Assembly (NCBI RefSeq): GCF_042657065.1 | Contig: NZ_JBHSNF010000001.1 | Span: forward strand, 558,001-622,000 | Direction of reading: 5' to 3' | From: Rhodanobacter ginsengisoli | Lineage (GTDB): Bacteria; Pseudomonadota; Gammaproteobacteria; Xanthomonadales; Rhodanobacteraceae | Length of the DNA: 64,000 nucleotides | In this document: positions 37,243 through 45,399 of the stretch, one piece after another | Position numbering within the stretch: the stretch's first letter is position 1 | Layout of the letters: each line of letters opens with the position of its first letter | Made by a program: the position numbers and the translations under genes | Notes under the pieces: generated by a model | Seen by the model: the letters and a program-made list of their open reading frames with translations, nothing else | What the model was told of the DNA's origin: nothing | Databases searched by the model: none

Positions 37243-37710
37243 ATGGCGGATCTGATCAGCGCGCGCCTGGTTACGTTGGGCTGGCGGGAGCGACTGGCGC
37301 TGCCGCAGCTGGGCATCGGCATGCTCAAGGCCAAGCTCGACACCGGCGCCCGCAGCAGCTCGCTGCATGTCGACACGCTGGAGGAATTTCAGCACGACGG
37401 CGCCACCTGGCTGCGCTTCACCATGCATGTCGGTCGCCGGCATCCGCTGGAGGTATGTTGCGAGGCACCGGCACTGGATCGGCGCACGGTGACCGACACC
37501 GGCGGTCGTCGTACCGAGCGCTGGTTCATCCGCAGCGAAGTATTGCTGGCGGGGCAACAATTCAGCGTCGACATCAACCTCACCGATCGTCGGCACATGC
37601 TGTTTCCGATGTTGCTGGGCCGCAGTGCGCTGCATGGCCGTTTCGCGGTGGACCCGGCACTTTCCTATACCCAGTCGCGACCGCTCTCGGCGGCCGCTTT
37701 CCCGGCATGA
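37243..37710 (+). CDS. Retropepsin-like aspartic protease-fold protein (ATP-dependent zinc protease family)
   Basis: This 155-residue protein of family PF05618 is annotated as 'ATP-dependent zinc protease' but is structurally retropepsin-like. The catalytic-type motif KLDTGARSSSLH has Asp33-Thr-Gly, and a C-terminal hydrophobic-hydrophobic-Gly block (MLLGRSALHGRFAVDP) matches the second conserved region. These genes are regularly found next to rimK-type ligases, as here (10 bases away). The pair may modify or process a short peptide or protein tail. The true activity of this member is untested. Confidence 0.85.
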   Translation: MADLISARLVTLGWRERLALPQLGIGMLKAKLDTGARSSSLHVDTLEEFQHDGATWLRFTMHVGRRHPLEVCCEAPALDRRTVTDTGGRRTERWFIRSEVLLAGQQFSVDINLTDRRHMLFPMLLGRSALHGRFAVDPALSYTQSRPLSAAAFPA

Positions 37711-37720
37711 TGGCCTCTGT

Positions 37721-38644
37721 ATGAAAATTGCGATCCTGTCGCGCAACACCCGCCTGTATTCGACCAAGCGACTGGTCGAGGCGGCGCGCGTGCGCGGCCA
37801 TGTGGTGCGCGTGCTCGACCCCTTGCGCTGCTATGTGCGGATCGCACCGGGCGCCGTGGCGATCCGCTACAACGGCAAGGCGGTCCGCGACATCGATGCG
37901 GTGATTCCGCGCATCGGCACTTCCAGCACGTTCTATGGCACGGCCGTGTTGCGGCAGCTCGAGATGATGGGCGTGTACACGCCCAATCCCTCCGATGCCG
38001 TGCTGCGCGCGCGCGACAAGCTGCGTTGCCTGCAGATCCTGTCCGCGCAGGGCATCGACATGCCGGTCACGGTATTCGGCGACAACCCCGACGACACCGC
38101 CGACGTGCTGGCCCTGCTCGGCGATCCGCCGCACGTGATCAAGCTCAATGAAGGCACCCAGGGCACCGGCGTGGTGCTGGCCGAGAAACGCAGCGCATCA
38201 CAAAGCGTGATCGAGGCGTTCCGCGGCCTGTACGCCAATTTCCTGGTGCAGGAGTTCATCGCCGAGGCCAACGGCAGCGACTTGCGCTGCTTCGTGGTCG
38301 GCAAGAAAGTCGTGGCGGCGATGCAGCGCGAGGCCAGCCCCGGCGAGTTCCGCGCCAACCTGCATCGGGGCGGGCGCGCCTTGGCGGCGACCCTGAGCGC
38401 GGAGGAAAAACGCATCGCCGTGCGTGCCGCCGGTGCGCTCGGCCTGGGCATCGCGGGGGTCGACCTGCTGCGTTCCAGGCGCGGTCCGTTGTTGCTGGAA
38501 GTGAATGCCTCACCCGGGCTGGAAGGGATCGAGGCGGCCACCGGCGTCGATGTGGCCGGCGCCATCATCGAGCTGCTTCAATCGAATGCAGCCGAGGTGG
38601 CGGCAGAGGCCCGGCCGAGACGGAATATGCTACGAAAAGCGTAG
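37721..38644 (+). CDS. rimK: RimK-family alpha-L-glutamate ligase
   Basis: This 307-residue ATP-grasp ligase has an N-terminal domain MKIAILSRNTRLYSTKRLVEA, the PNPSDAVLRARDKLRCLQIL block, the ATP-binding KLNEGTQGTGVVLAE loop and the metal-binding LLEVNASPGLEGIE end motif. RimK adds glutamate residues to the C-terminus of ribosomal protein S6 and can make poly-alpha-glutamate. Length and motifs match E. coli RimK. ATG at 37721 follows the retropepsin-like gene by 10 bases, so the two are co-transcribed. Confidence 0.93.
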   Translation: MKIAILSRNTRLYSTKRLVEAARVRGHVVRVLDPLRCYVRIAPGAVAIRYNGKAVRDIDAVIPRIGTSSTFYGTAVLRQLEMMGVYTPNPSDAVLRARDKLRCLQILSAQGIDMPVTVFGDNPDDTADVLALLGDPPHVIKLNEGTQGTGVVLAEKRSASQSVIEAFRGLYANFLVQEFIAEANGSDLRCFVVGKKVVAAMQREASPGEFRANLHRGGRALAATLSAEEKRIAVRAAGALGLGIAGVDLLRSRRGPLLLEVNASPGLEGIEAATGVDVAGAIIELLQSNAAEVAAEARPRRNMLRKA

Positions 38645-38658
38645 TACGACAATCTTCG

Positions 38659-38688
38659 TTGACAGCGTCGAAAACTCTCTCTTATGAT
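38659..38688 (+). promoter_or_regulatory. Strong sigma-70 promoter upstream of a secreted hypothetical protein
   Basis: A perfect -35 TTGACA (38659-38664) and a good -10 TATGAT (38683-38688) are separated by 18 bases. This is the closest match to consensus seen in the window. Transcription should start near 38695, with about 60 bases of leader before the ATG at 38755. Confidence 0.75.
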
Positions 38689-38754
38689 CCCCGCACAGGG
38701 ATCTTGCGACAGGCAGCCCGCAACGGGTGTGCGGCTTGATCGGGAGAGTGGGGC

Positions 38755-39243
38755 ATGAAACTGAAGGGTAGTTTGATCGGAGTATTTGCTGTCGCGGTGA
38801 TGCTGCAGGTGGGAGCCGCGCAGGCATCCAAGGCCAAGGTGGCCGTCAAGGTGGACAACAAGGCGGACTTTACGGCGGTCGTCGCGACGGTGCACAAGGA
38901 AATGCTTCCGGGCGGCCGATACGATCTCATCAGTGAAAAAGAGCGTGGCGAAGTGGACAGCCATCTGGCCGACATGCAGTCGCTGTTCGACAAATACGAT
39001 ACTGTCGACAAGATGGATCCGAACGCAAAGATCCAGCTTTTCAATGATCAGGAAGCGGTAAATGCGACCTTGACCCATCGGGACAATGATCGTCTGATTT
39101 GCGAGTCGATCGCACCGGTGGGATCGCATATCCCGCGGACAACGTGCGTGACCTATGGACAGAAAATGCAGAACGAACGCGACAGGCTGCATGTGATGGA
39201 TCAGATGAAACACGTGCAGAATCTCCGGGGCGGCGGCAACTGA
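38755..39243 (+). CDS. Secreted hypothetical protein
   Basis: This 162-residue protein has a clear signal peptide (1-24, ending AQASK). The mature part is a mixed helix-rich domain with two cysteines (ICES and TTCVTYG) and ends in a Gly-rich NLRGGGN tail. I do not recognise the family; proteins with this look are common and uncharacterised in Xanthomonadales. It has a strong promoter and GGGAGAG before the ATG, so it may be highly expressed. Its GC content is lower than that of its neighbours. A long GC hairpin separates it from the BlaI gene. Confidence 0.75.
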   Translation: MKLKGSLIGVFAVAVMLQVGAAQASKAKVAVKVDNKADFTAVVATVHKEMLPGGRYDLISEKERGEVDSHLADMQSLFDKYDTVDKMDPNAKIQLFNDQEAVNATLTHRDNDRLICESIAPVGSHIPRTTCVTYGQKMQNERDRLHVMDQMKHVQNLRGGGN

Positions 39244-39272
39244 AGAAAGAGCGCCGCTCATTGCCGAACCGA

Positions 39273-39303
39273 GGCGGGCCGGGCAAGGGATGCCCGGCCC
39301 GCC
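39273..39303. terminator. 13-bp perfect GC hairpin (terminator or attenuator without T-run)
   Basis: GGCGGGCCGGGCA (39273-39285) and TGCCCGGCCCGCC (39291-39303) pair perfectly around AGGGA, only 18 bases before the BlaI start. With no U-run it may be an mRNA-stabilising or transcription-slowing structure. If read-through occurs, it would lie in the leader of the blaI-type gene. Confidence 0.45.
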
Positions 39304-39320
39304 GCAGAGGGTGATTTCAC

Positions 39321-39716
39321 ATGAAGAAGACGCGCGCGGGTGTGCCGAAGCCAACCGAGGGCGAGTTGGAGATCCTGCACGTGCTGTGGTCGCGGGATGC
39401 TTGCACGGTGCGCGAAGTGCATGACGTGCTGCACCTCAATGAAGGCACCGGCTACACCACGGCATTGAAACTGCTGCAGGTCATGCATGCCAAGGGACTG
39501 GTGGAGCGTGACGATTCGCAGCGCGCGCATGTGTATCGTGCGGCGGTGAGCAAGGAGCGTACGCAGAAGCGGTTCCTGGTCGATCTGGTGCAGCGGGTAT
39601 TCGACGGTTCGTCCTCCCAGTTGGTGTTGCATGCGCTGGGCAGTCAGCAGACAAGCCCCGAGGAATTGCGCGAGATCCGCCGCCTGTTGAACAAGCTCGA
39701 CAAGGACGCGCCGTGA
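39321..39716 (+). CDS. BlaI/MecI/CopY-family repressor
   Basis: This 131-residue winged-helix repressor has PTEGELEILHVLWSRDACTVREVHDVL at the N-terminus, a recognition helix in GTGYTTALKLLQVMHAKGLV and a C-terminal dimerisation helix. The family is inactivated by cleavage triggered by the partner M56 membrane protease, whose gene follows with a one-base overlap. No beta-lactamase gene is next to it, so the controlled genes are unknown. The pair could respond to cell-wall stress. Confidence 0.92.
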   Translation: MKKTRAGVPKPTEGELEILHVLWSRDACTVREVHDVLHLNEGTGYTTALKLLQVMHAKGLVERDDSQRAHVYRAAVSKERTQKRFLVDLVQRVFDGSSSQLVLHALGSQQTSPEELREIRRLLNKLDKDAP

Positions 39717-41461
39717 TGGACGCGTTCTCCCTGATGCTGAGCGGCGTGCGGATCATCGGCTGGGTGTTGCTGCATTTCCTGTGGCAGGCTGCCCTGGTGG
39801 GTGTGGTCTACGGGGCCGTACGGTCGGCGTTGCCGCGCGGCGAATGGCGTTACCGCTTCGGCATGGGCGCGCTGATCGTGCTTGCGGCGTGCCCCGTGTT
39901 CACTTGCTGGTGGCTGCTGGATGCGGCGACCGTTGCCGGGCAAGCTCAGGCGGCCATCGACACGGTGACGCCGGCCCTGTCCATGTCCTCCGCAACAGCG
40001 AATGAGGGACTGGATTGGCAGGCCGGGCTAGACGCCTTGCTGCCCTGGTTGGTGCTGGCCTGGTCGGCGGGTGTGCTGCTGCTGTCGCTGCGTGCCTGGC
40101 AGCAGTGGCGGCGACTGAAGGTCCTGGTGTGCGTGGCTGAACGAGCACCGTTGTGGCAGGCCAGGCTCAACCTGATGGCCGACCGCTTCGGGTTGCGCCG
40201 GCGTGTCGCCGTGCTGTGCAGCAAGCTCGTCGTCACCCCCATTCTGGTGGGCTGGATACGCCCCGTGATCCTGTTGCCCATGGCGGTGGCGTGCGATTTT
40301 CCGGTGACCCAGGTCGAGCTGATCCTGGCCCATGAGCTGGCGCACCTGAAGCGGCTGGATCCGGTGGCCAACCTGTTCCAGGTGATCCTGGAAACATTGC
40401 ATTTCTATCATCCGGTGGTGCACTGGATTTCGCGTGATGTTCGCAACGAACGCGAAATCTGCTGCGACCAGCTCGCATTGTCGGTCACCGGTGGCAGCCG
40501 GCAGGAATTCGCGGCGACACTGGCCCAACTCGGTGAGTTGCGTCAGCGTCCCGGCTCGCTGCTGCTCGCTGCCAATGGCGGTATTTTGCTTGATCGCGTG
40601 CAGTACATGGTCCTGCCGGCGCAGCGGGTCGAACGGAGGAGGACGCCAGCTCACCTCGTCGCGGTGCTGCTTGGCGCCACGTTGATTGCGCTCACCCTGC
40701 GGCTGGAGTGGAGGCAGATCCGTCAGCAGGAAACGCTGGCCGAAGCCTCCCTGCAAATGCCCTCGACGATTGCTCCGTTCGTGATCGCGATGAAAAGTCC
40801 GATGATCCCCGCACTGGATGTCGCGGCGGCGGCCTTCCTGCCGCATCTGGCACCGCTGCGTCCATCGCCGGTGATTCCGGTCCGGCAGGAGCCTGTGGCC
40901 GGGGCGATCGAAGCGCCGCGGCTGTCTGTGCCCAGCGCAGCCATCCCTGAACTGGCCGTACCGACCCAGCGGGTCGCGCCACCGCTGGCGACAGCGACCA
41001 TGCCGAAAGTGGCACCGATAGCGACGACGGAGTCGCCGCCATCCCCTGCATCGACGCCTCCATTGACGCCAACCCGCATCCGGCAGCCGATCTATCCGCA
41101 GATGGCGTTGATGCGGGGGATCGAAGGGAAGGTGGTGATCGAATTCGGGCTCACTGCCGATGGCGGTCTGCGGGATTTGCAGGTCGTCCACGCCGAGCCG
41201 ACCGGCATATTCGACCAGGCGGCGATGCGTGCGATGCGAGGCTGGAGATATCCGGCCCCGCGGGGCTCGGCGGAGCAGCGGCGATACCGCCAGACCATGG
41301 TGTTCGTGCTGAATGCGGCGATGGCCGGCACGCGCGCGTCATCCGATGCACATGCGGGCAGCGAGGAGATCCGGGCCCGGGCGGCTTGCCAGGTCGTCAC
41401 CGGGACGCATATTTGCCGCTGGCCCGGAGACGATGCGGGCCTCGTCAGGGGGCGCCAGTGA
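39716..41461 (+). CDS. M56 (BlaR1-like) membrane metalloprotease with C-terminal TonB domain
   Basis: This 581-residue inner-membrane protein has N-terminal spans (about 10-32, 50-70, 108-125) and zinc protease motif HELAH (206-210). Instead of the penicillin-binding sensor of BlaR1, it has a Pro/Ala-rich linker (about 345-455) and a TonB C-terminal domain (about 458-535, RIRQPIYPQMALMRGIEGKVVIEF). A 45-residue tail follows. Such fusions sense or transmit energy across the periplasm; the ligand is not known. ATG at 39716 overlaps the repressor stop; an in-frame GTG at 39713 is possible. Confidence 0.88.
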   Translation: MDAFSLMLSGVRIIGWVLLHFLWQAALVGVVYGAVRSALPRGEWRYRFGMGALIVLAACPVFTCWWLLDAATVAGQAQAAIDTVTPALSMSSATANEGLDWQAGLDALLPWLVLAWSAGVLLLSLRAWQQWRRLKVLVCVAERAPLWQARLNLMADRFGLRRRVAVLCSKLVVTPILVGWIRPVILLPMAVACDFPVTQVELILAHELAHLKRLDPVANLFQVILETLHFYHPVVHWISRDVRNEREICCDQLALSVTGGSRQEFAATLAQLGELRQRPGSLLLAANGGILLDRVQYMVLPAQRVERRRTPAHLVAVLLGATLIALTLRLEWRQIRQQETLAEASLQMPSTIAPFVIAMKSPMIPALDVAAAAFLPHLAPLRPSPVIPVRQEPVAGAIEAPRLSVPSAAIPELAVPTQRVAPPLATATMPKVAPIATTESPPSPASTPPLTPTRIRQPIYPQMALMRGIEGKVVIEFGLTADGGLRDLQVVHAEPTGIFDQAAMRAMRGWRYPAPRGSAEQRRYRQTMVFVLNAAMAGTRASSDAHAGSEEIRARAACQVVTGTHICRWPGDDAGLVRGRQ

Positions 41462-41808
41462 AAATTGCCGTTGGCACCGACCATTGGGAGAGAACGCCAT
41501 GGCGTCTTCCGATGTGCTTGCTCGCAGAGCAGGTCCGATTAACCGTACCGTAACCATGGGCGTCGTATAACTCAGTCTCTATCGATTTGTCAGGTATTTC
41601 AGCCGCAAGGCCGAGCGAAGGCAGATGATGGTATCGGGGCAGTAGTTTGGGCCCAGGTGTGACGACGGCGAGTCGCGCATCTGGGCCTTTTTCTTGCCTG
41701 TGTCCCGGGACGTTCATTTTCGCCTGGCAAGCGGTACGCTTCATTCACGCAAGCTTGTTAAGCTGGCAGCCCCAGTCGGCCCGTGCGCCGGTTGTGCAGG
41801 AGTGACAC
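41462..41808 (+). other. Intergenic region with candidate small RNA (about 41578-41692)
   Basis: No protein gene was found in these 347 bases. TATAACT (41566-41572) resembles a -10 box, and an intrinsic terminator follows at 41650-41692. Together they would define a transcript of about 115 bases. The -35 region is poor, so the terminator may simply end the blaI-M56 transcript. The last 50 bases contain the leader of the response-regulator gene. Confidence 0.35.
41650..41692 (+). terminator. Rho-independent terminator
   Basis: GGCCCAG (41650-41656) and CTGGGCC (41681-41687) form the outer stem, followed by TTTTT. The 24-base loop has further pairing potential between CGACGGCGA and TCGCG. It lies 190 bases after the M56 stop. 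Confidence 0.65.
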
Positions 41809-42495
41809 ATGCGTGTACTGGTGATCGAAGACAACAGCGATATCGCGACCAACATCGGCGATTATCTGGAAGACCGCGGCAACATGGTCGATTTTGCGGG
41901 CGATGGCGTGACCGGCCTGCACCTGGCCGTGGTGCACGATTTTGACGTGATCGTGCTGGATCTCACGCTGCCTGGCATGGATGGCCTCGAAGTGGCGCGC
42001 AAGCTGCGGCACGAGGCACACAAGCAGACGCCGATCCTGATGCTCACCGCGCGCGATGCGCTGGAGCAGAAGCTGACCGGCTTCGAGTCCGGCGCCGATG
42101 ACTACATGACCAAGCCGTTCGCGTTGCAGGAACTGGCGGCGCGGCTGGAAGTGCTGGCGCGTCGCGGCAAGGGCCCGCAGAGCCGGGTGCTGAAGGTGGC
42201 CGACCTTACCTTCAACCTCGACACGCTGACGGTGAACCGCGAAGGCAAGTCGATCCAGCTCAATCCGATCGGCCTGAAGCTGCTGCAAGCGCTGATGGAG
42301 GCCAGTCCGTCGGTGGTGACCCGGCAGGACCTGGAACAGCGCGTGTGGGGCGAGGAACTGCCGGACAGCGACTCGCTGCGCGTGCATATCCACGGTCTGC
42401 GTGCGGCGATCGACAAACCATTCGAGAAGCCGCTGATCCACACGCGGCACGGCATTGGCTATCGAATGGTCGAGCCGGATGCAGTCCAGGCGTAA
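41809..42495 (+). CDS. OmpR/PhoB-family response regulator
   Basis: This 228-residue regulator has a receiver domain with acidic pocket Glu7-Asp8, phosphorylated Asp51 (IVLDLTLPGMDG), the conserved Thr in MLTARD and Lys in MTKPF. A winged-helix DNA-binding domain (about 128-225) includes LRVHIHGLRAAI and TRHGIGYRM. It resembles PhoP/RaxR-type regulators of Xanthomonadales. Its stop lies 17 bases inside the kinase gene, so translation is coupled. Targets are unknown. Confidence 0.95.
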   Translation: MRVLVIEDNSDIATNIGDYLEDRGNMVDFAGDGVTGLHLAVVHDFDVIVLDLTLPGMDGLEVARKLRHEAHKQTPILMLTARDALEQKLTGFESGADDYMTKPFALQELAARLEVLARRGKGPQSRVLKVADLTFNLDTLTVNREGKSIQLNPIGLKLLQALMEASPSVVTRQDLEQRVWGEELPDSDSLRVHIHGLRAAIDKPFEKPLIHTRHGIGYRMVEPDAVQA

Positions 42496-43762
42496 GCTTC
42501 GCTTCCGATTGATCGTCTCGTTCGCGCTGTTCGGCTTCGGCCTCAGCGCGCTGTTTGCCGTGGCGGCGTTGAATATCCGCGCCAAGGTGGAAGACCAGCT
42601 GATCACGGCAAGCCTGCAGGACGAGGTAGACAGCCTCAATGCACAGGTGCGTGCCGATCCTACCCAGACGCCCCACTTCAACATCGTCAAGGCGTGGACG
42701 TGGAGCGATCGTACGATCTACAAGGCGCCGCTCAGCTGGCAACAGCTGACGACGGGCGTGCACGACATCAGCGAAACCGACGCCGACGGCCAGACCAAGC
42801 GCTACAAGCTGGCGGTGCGGCGGGAAGGTGGCGTGATCAGCTTCCTGCGCTACGACGTCTCGCGCGATGAACTGGGCAAGCAGCAGTTGCTGGTCAGCGT
42901 GATCGGTGCGGTCTTCCTATTCGGACTGCTCTCGCTGGTGCTGGGCATGTGGCTCTCGCGCAAGGTGCTCAAGCCGGTCAGCGAGCTGGCCAGGCGCCTG
43001 CGCGACTTCCGCAAGGCGGGCAAGGCCGAGCCGCTGGCACCGCATTTTGCGGACGACGAGGTGGGCGAGCTCGCACTGGCGCTGGACGAATATTCGGCGC
43101 GGCTCACCGCCATGGTCGAGCGTGATCGCGAGTTCAACTCCGACGTCAGCCACGAGCTGCGCACGCCACTGGCGGTGATCGCCAGCACCACCGAATTGTT
43201 GCAGGGTTCGCCCGATCTCACCGAAAAGATCAGCGAGCGGCTGAAGCGGATCGAGCGTGCCTCGCGCCAGGCGACCGAGCTGATCGAGGCGCTGCTGCTG
43301 TTGTCGCGCGCCGAGCGGCGCGGCCCGACCCGTGGCGAGACCACCGAAGTCGGCAAGGTCGCCGCCGATGTGATCGAGAGCCAGCGCCCGCAGATGCGTG
43401 GCAAGCCATTGACCATCGAGTTGAACGTGATCGACCCCGTGACCGTCAACGCACCCGCTTCCGTACTGGCGGTGGCACTGACCAACCTGATCGGCAACGC
43501 GATCAAGTACACCCTGGAAGGCAGCGTAAGGGTCGAGGTGGGCGTCGACAGTATCGAGGTGATCGACACCGGCCCGGGGATCAAGCCGGAAGATGCCGAG
43601 CGGCTGTTTCAGCGCGGCGTGCGCGGTGAAGGTGCCGGTGGCAGCGGCGCCGGCCTCGGCCTGGCGATCGTGCGGCGGCTGTGCGAGCTCTATGGCTGGG
43701 ATGTCTCGATGCGACCGCGCAGCGACGGCAACGGCGCCATCGCCAGCATCGTCTTCAGTTGA
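42479..43762 (+). CDS. Sensor histidine kinase, partner of the upstream regulator
   Basis: This 427-residue membrane kinase has spans at about 9-32 and 136-158 enclosing a short periplasmic sensor of about 105 residues, then HAMP (about 160-212). A HisKA dimerisation helix carries phospho-acceptor His225 in DVSHELRTPLAV, and a HATPase domain has the N-box LIGNAIKYT, G1 IDTGPGIKPED and G2 GSGAGLGLAI. The periplasmic domain is too short for a known ligand-binding fold to be named. The ATG at 42479 overlaps the regulator gene. A bidirectional terminator follows. Confidence 0.94.
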   Translation: MQSRRKLRFRLIVSFALFGFGLSALFAVAALNIRAKVEDQLITASLQDEVDSLNAQVRADPTQTPHFNIVKAWTWSDRTIYKAPLSWQQLTTGVHDISETDADGQTKRYKLAVRREGGVISFLRYDVSRDELGKQQLLVSVIGAVFLFGLLSLVLGMWLSRKVLKPVSELARRLRDFRKAGKAEPLAPHFADDEVGELALALDEYSARLTAMVERDREFNSDVSHELRTPLAVIASTTELLQGSPDLTEKISERLKRIERASRQATELIEALLLLSRAERRGPTRGETTEVGKVAADVIESQRPQMRGKPLTIELNVIDPVTVNAPASVLAVALTNLIGNAIKYTLEGSVRVEVGVDSIEVIDTGPGIKPEDAERLFQRGVRGEGAGGSGAGLGLAIVRRLCELYGWDVSMRPRSDGNGAIASIVFS

Positions 43763-43770
43763 GTACCCGG

Positions 43771-43809
43771 GTGCAAAAAGAACCCCGCGATGCGGGGTTC
43801 TTTTTGCAC
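43771..43809. terminator. Bidirectional terminator between the histidine kinase and ilvE
   Basis: A fully symmetrical hairpin reads GTGCAAAAAGAACCCCGC...GCGGGGTTCTTTTTGCAC around a GAT-type centre. It has a GC-rich core and A/T tracts on both sides, which suits termination of both convergent transcripts. Confidence 0.9.
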
Positions 43810-43814
43810 CGGAC

Positions 43815-44732
43815 TCAGACCTGCTCGAGCCAGCCCCACTTGTCGTTGGTGCGGCCATCGAACAGGCCGAAGAACAGTTCCTGCAGCCGCTCGGTGACGC
43901 GGCCGGCCTTGCCCGTGCCGACCTGTTTGCCGTCGACCGAGCGGATCGGGGTGATCTCGGCGGCGGTGCCGCACATCAGCAACTCGTCGGCGAGGTAGAG
44001 GTATTCGCGCGGGATGTCGCGTTCGATGACCTCGATGCCGTCCTCGCGGGCCAGCGTTTTCAGGGTATCGCGGGTGATCCCGGCGAGAATCGAGGCGCTG
44101 GCCGGGGTGGTGTGCAACACGCCATCGAAGACCAGGAACAGGTTCTCTCCCGCGCCTTCGCTGAGCAGGCCGCTGGACGCCAGCGCGATGCCTTCGCCGA
44201 AGCCGAGCCTGCGCGCCTCGCGCGCGATCAACTGGCCGGACAGATAGTTGCCGCCGGCCTTGGCGCCCGCCGGGAGGGTGTTCGGCGCGAACCGCTGCCA
44301 GCTCGACACACAGGCGTCGATGCCGTTCTTGAGCGCTTCCGGCCCGAGATACGGACCCATCGGCCACGCGGCCACGGCCACGTCGATCGGGGTTTCGGCG
44401 GACAGGCCGAATCCACCCAGGCCGCGGTAGGCAACCGGGCGCAGGTAGGCGGCGCCCAGTCCGTTCTTCTTCAGCACCGCACGGCAGGCCGTGGCCAGTT
44501 CGTCGACGGAATACGGCAGCACCATGTCGTAGATCTTGGCTGACTGGTACAGCCGGTTCAGATGGTCGGTGAGCCGGAAGATGGCCGCGCCATCGGGCGT
44601 GGCATAGCTGCGGATACCCTCGAACACCGACGAGCCGTAATGCAGGGCATGCGACATCACATGCGTGGTCGCCTCGGCCCACGGCTTGACGCTGCCGTTC
44701 TGCCAGATCCAATCGGGGTATTGCTGGGCCAT
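43815..44732 (-). CDS. ilvE: Branched-chain amino acid aminotransferase
   Basis: This 305-residue fold-type IV PLP enzyme catalyses the last step of valine, leucine and isoleucine synthesis. The PLP-binding lysine is Lys158 in AKAGGNYLSG. Other signatures are HYGSSVFEGIRSY, SEGAGENLFLV (phosphate binding) and ITRDTLKTLA. Start is ATG at 44732 with GGAGAAC upstream, not the in-frame codon at 44759. The next gene upstream on the same strand is a small periplasmic protein 42 bases away. Confidence 0.95.
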   Translation of the reverse strand: MAQQYPDWIWQNGSVKPWAEATTHVMSHALHYGSSVFEGIRSYATPDGAAIFRLTDHLNRLYQSAKIYDMVLPYSVDELATACRAVLKKNGLGAAYLRPVAYRGLGGFGLSAETPIDVAVAAWPMGPYLGPEALKNGIDACVSSWQRFAPNTLPAGAKAGGNYLSGQLIAREARRLGFGEGIALASSGLLSEGAGENLFLVFDGVLHTTPASASILAGITRDTLKTLAREDGIEVIERDIPREYLYLADELLMCGTAAEITPIRSVDGKQVGTGKAGRVTERLQELFFGLFDGRTNDKWGWLEQV

Positions 44733-44774
44733 GTCGGTTCTCCAAGGGGGACTGCCCATGATAACCGCTGCGGC

Positions 44775-45374
44775 TCAGTCCGCGCTGCGCAGCCACAGGC
44801 AGCCGGCACTGCGCACCACGTCGAACCGCTGCTCGCGGGGGCTCTCGCCGCCGTCGTTGCCGGCCATGTGCAGCACCAGTTGATCGTGCCGCGGCGGCTG
44901 GTCCGGCGGGGCATCGGCGCCGAATGGGGCACCGTCGTCGCCGGCCCCGGGCTGCGCTGGCGAATCGTTGTCGCTGTCGGCTGGCTCGCCCGGGATGTCG
45001 ACATCCAGCAGTGGCGTTTTCATCAACTGGGTCAGCGAGCGTATGTCCGCCACCACGTCGCCGCGGCCGTAACCGTCCCACAGCATCAGGCCGGCCATGC
45101 GGTTGGCGTCGCGACCGGCAAACGCGTTGATCACGCCCTGTCGCAGCTGGCCCAGGCTGGCGGCGCACAGGATCGGCGGCGGCGCGGCAGACGGCGCCTC
45201 GGCATTCGGTCGGGCGGCGGAGTCGACCGGTGTGGCCTGCAGCGCGGCGCAGGGCTGGTCGGTGAACACCGCGCCGCCATTCGCACCGATGCAGTGGTGG
45301 ATAGCCGCCTGGGCCATGGCCGGGACGGCCCGGACAAGCAGGACGAGGCACAGCAGGATGATCGGACGGCGCAT
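44775..45374 (-). CDS. Periplasmic hypothetical protein
   Basis: This 199-residue protein has a signal peptide (1-22, ending AMAQA). Right after it comes IHHCIGANGGAVFTDQPC, resembling the short cysteine-containing DUF4124-like segment often found at the start of Xanthomonadal periplasmic proteins. The middle is Ala/Pro-rich, then GQLRQGVINAFAGRDANRMAGLMLWDG, which may form a small helical domain. No enzyme motif is seen. It begins 25 bases after the metF stop and is probably co-transcribed with it. Confidence 0.75.
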   Translation of the reverse strand: MRRPIILLCLVLLVRAVPAMAQAAIHHCIGANGGAVFTDQPCAALQATPVDSAARPNAEAPSAAPPPILCAASLGQLRQGVINAFAGRDANRMAGLMLWDGYGRGDVVADIRSLTQLMKTPLLDVDIPGEPADSDNDSPAQPGAGDDGAPFGADAPPDQPPRHDQLVLHMAGNDGGESPREQRFDVVRSAGCLWLRSAD

Positions 45375-45399
45375 CGCATCAGCATACGCGTCCCGTGCG

